Shown here: positions 52,836 through 54,098 of the stretch, piece by piece
Layout: the number at the start of each line of letters is the position of its first letter
Position numbering within the stretch: position 1 is the first letter of the stretch
NCBI RefSeq assembly: GCF_014764505.1
Contig: NZ_JACXWX010000031.1
Coordinates: 1-54,098, forward strand
Direction of reading: 5' to 3'
DNA from: Phormidium tenue FACHB-886
GTDB lineage: Bacteria; Cyanobacteriota; Cyanobacteriia; Elainellales; Elainellaceae
Length of the DNA stretch: 54,098 nucleotides
Notes under the pieces: model-generated
What the model saw: only the letters and a program-made list of their open reading frames with translations
Database searches by the model: none
Told to the model about the DNA's origin: nothing
Translations under genes and position numbers: made by a program

Positions 52836-52867
52836 ATCTTAAACTCTCTAGTCGGCTGGAGAGTCAA
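52836..52867 (-). promoter_or_regulatory. MerR-type autoregulated promoter of merR
   Basis: On the minus strand TTGACT (-35, 52867-52862) and TAAGAT (-10, 52841-52836) have a 20-base spacer holding CTCCAGCCGACTAGAGAG. It matches the lipoprotein promoter nearly base for base through the dyad (CTCCAGCC(G/A)(A/G)CTAGAGA). Confidence 0.85.
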
Positions 52868-53139
52868 GAGGATGAGAAGGCGGTCGCTCATAACTGTCTC
52901 ATTTATCCGAAAGCTTACCTATGATATAGAGAATAATTGTGTCGTAAAAATTTCCTGAAGTGTTATTTGCAGCGTTGCACAAATCGCTTTCGCGTAATCA
53001 CGAGAGAAGCCTATAAGCTTGCACTCCACCACCCAACAGAGGTTTGCATCTTATCTCTAGAGGCAGTCGCACCTAGTAAGCCTGCTATGGCACTGTACGT
53101 TTACTCCTTTTTTGGCTCCTTTCGTTCAACACAATTGCT
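52868..53139. other. Spacer without recognisable gene
   Basis: An 81-codon plus-strand frame (52937-53182) has no family likeness and overlaps the start of the AraC gene in another frame; it is not counted as a gene. Confidence 0.5.
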
Positions 53140-54098
53140 ATGGCAGCGCAACGACAAGTCCCAGAACAAACCTCTACACTAGAATTTGAGGACTACGCCT
53201 CCTCAAAGCCCGTAAAATCAAGTGTGAATGCAGGTTGGCAAAATCTGATTGTCCGCACTTATCAGGAACCTCAAACGTTTGAACATTTGATTGTGCCTGC
53301 CGTTCCCGATCCCCACATCGTGCTACAGCTGAGCGGTTCCACCTGTGTTGACGTTCGGGAGATTGGCGGAACGTGGACAGAAGTCCAAATTCAACCTGGG
53401 CAGCTTTTCCTCACCCCTTCAGGGGATACTCCGTATGAAATGCGCTGGGTCAGTCGATCGAACGACCCGATTGAAACGGTTCATCTGCATCTCAATGCCC
53501 GGTTTCTAGCTGAAGTTGGTGCAGCAACGGTTCAAACTAATGCAGCTCAAACTCAACTGTTAGAGCGATCGGGCATCCACGATCCGCTGATCGAGCAACT
53601 GTGCTTGATGCTAAAACAGGAGCTTGAAACGGGTGGACTGGGCAGTAAACTCTATGCCGAATCTGCCGCCCAACTGTTAGCCGTTCACTTACTGCGTCAG
53701 CATTGCAGCTTTGAGCATCGCATCCCAGAGTATCGCAGTGGGCTACCGGGCGATCGCCTCCGTCGCGTCACCGATTATGTGCAAGCGCACCTCGATACGG
53801 ATTTGTCATTGGATGATTTAGCGCAGCAAGTGAATATGAGTGCTTATCATTTTGCGCGGCTGTTTAAACAATCCACTGGCGAAAGTCCCAATCAATATGT
53901 CACCCGTCAGCGGATTGAAGCCGCAAAACGGCTCTTGAGAGAAACAGAATTAGGGGTGCTCGATGTCGCGTTGGCGGTGGGTTACAACAGCCCTAGTACT
54001 ACAGTTGTAGATTTGGGGCGGTTGCAAGAGACCGACGTTTGTAGTGATGAAATCTGGCAACGGCTTGGTGAATTCGTCGCCAGGTTGACCAGTGCAAG
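53140..54098 (+). CDS. AraC-family regulator, runs off the right edge and is probably broken
   Basis: Frame open from the ATG at 53140 to the window end (319 codons seen). Residues 1-180 form a cupin-like ligand domain (EHLIVPAVPDPHIVLQLSGS, IQPGQLFLTPSGDTPYEMRW). The AraC HTH follows: RVTDYVQAHLDTDLSLDDLA, QQVNMSAYHFARLFKQSTGE, SPNQYVTRQRIEAAKRLLRE, and LGVLDVALAVGYNSPS near 288. In intact AraC proteins HFSxxFRRxxGxxP is expected next. Here the frame switches to TTVVDLGRLQETDVCSDEIW, which has no AraC character. The second HTH is therefore incomplete and the gene is likely disrupted by unknown DNA beginning at about 54000. Confidence 0.75.
   Translation, partial: MAAQRQVPEQTSTLEFEDYASSKPVKSSVNAGWQNLIVRTYQEPQTFEHLIVPAVPDPHIVLQLSGSTCVDVREIGGTWTEVQIQPGQLFLTPSGDTPYEMRWVSRSNDPIETVHLHLNARFLAEVGAATVQTNAAQTQLLERSGIHDPLIEQLCLMLKQELETGGLGSKLYAESAAQLLAVHLLRQHCSFEHRIPEYRSGLPGDRLRRVTDYVQAHLDTDLSLDDLAQQVNMSAYHFARLFKQSTGESPNQYVTRQRIEAAKRLLRETELGVLDVALAVGYNSPSTTVVDLGRLQETDVCSDEIWQRLGEFVARLTSA

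Noticed and set aside
52937-53182. 81-codon open frame before the AraC gene
   Set aside because: It overlaps the true AraC start in another frame and shows no family likeness.

Overview
The window looks like a filamentous-type cyanobacterium. HIP1 octamers (GCGATCGC) and their GCGATCG or CGATCGC partials are scattered through genes and spacers. The gene families are typically cyanobacterial: NB-ARC/WD40 STAND proteins, filamentous-haemagglutinin-like exoproteins, an AMIN-domain secretin, DUF3124 and DUF3291. A complete plasmid-style maintenance module at 19.6-30.1 kb (ParA, ParB, an iteron array, an archaeo-eukaryotic-primase-like Rep protein and a large HTH protein) suggests a large plasmid, or a plasmid-derived segment of the chromosome. 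That is inference. No rRNA, tRNA or CRISPR array was seen.

0-9 kb: the left edge cuts an IS1-like element. Then come a 14-repeat WD40 STAND NTPase, a frameshifted and truncated darT toxin remnant, small membrane proteins, a secreted TPR-like protein and a PAS-domain fragment inactivated by a 23-bp tandem duplication. 9-19 kb: a giant repeat-rich exoprotein, a dead serine recombinase, a secretin, and a NarL-type response regulator/kinase pair whose upstream region shares a short motif with the secretin upstream region.

19.6-31.9 kb: the par and rep module. Two arrays of a TTCTT(A)(T/G)GTAC motif, each with two copies pointing right and two pointing left, stand on either side of the replication genes. 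Between them about ten spaced iterons with a TCTAGA core separate the divergent HTH and primase-like genes. Erythromycin-esterase-like, deoxynucleoside kinase and DUF6788 genes lie inside or next to the module. Two pseudogenes follow: an unknown family and a response-regulator receiver.

31.9-46.9 kb: a small stress and metabolism set. It holds DUF3291, PadR divergent from pirin with a perfect 18-bp palindrome between them, a second STAND-WD40 protein, a SnoaL-like protein, an M28 peptidase lipoprotein, a PDZ-less HtrA-like protease, and a TrkA-like NAD-binding protein convergent with and overlapping a Na+/H+ antiporter.

46.9-54.1 kb: an insertion-scarred end. An IS1 remnant abuts a MAPEG gene. 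An IS6-type transposase relic is split by a 101-bp foldback element. An NmrA-like gene, a hydrolase fragment and an SDR gene cut by an internally deleted IS6 element follow. A MerR/His-rich lipoprotein metal-response pair has two matching MerR-type promoters. An AraC gene appears broken just before the right edge.
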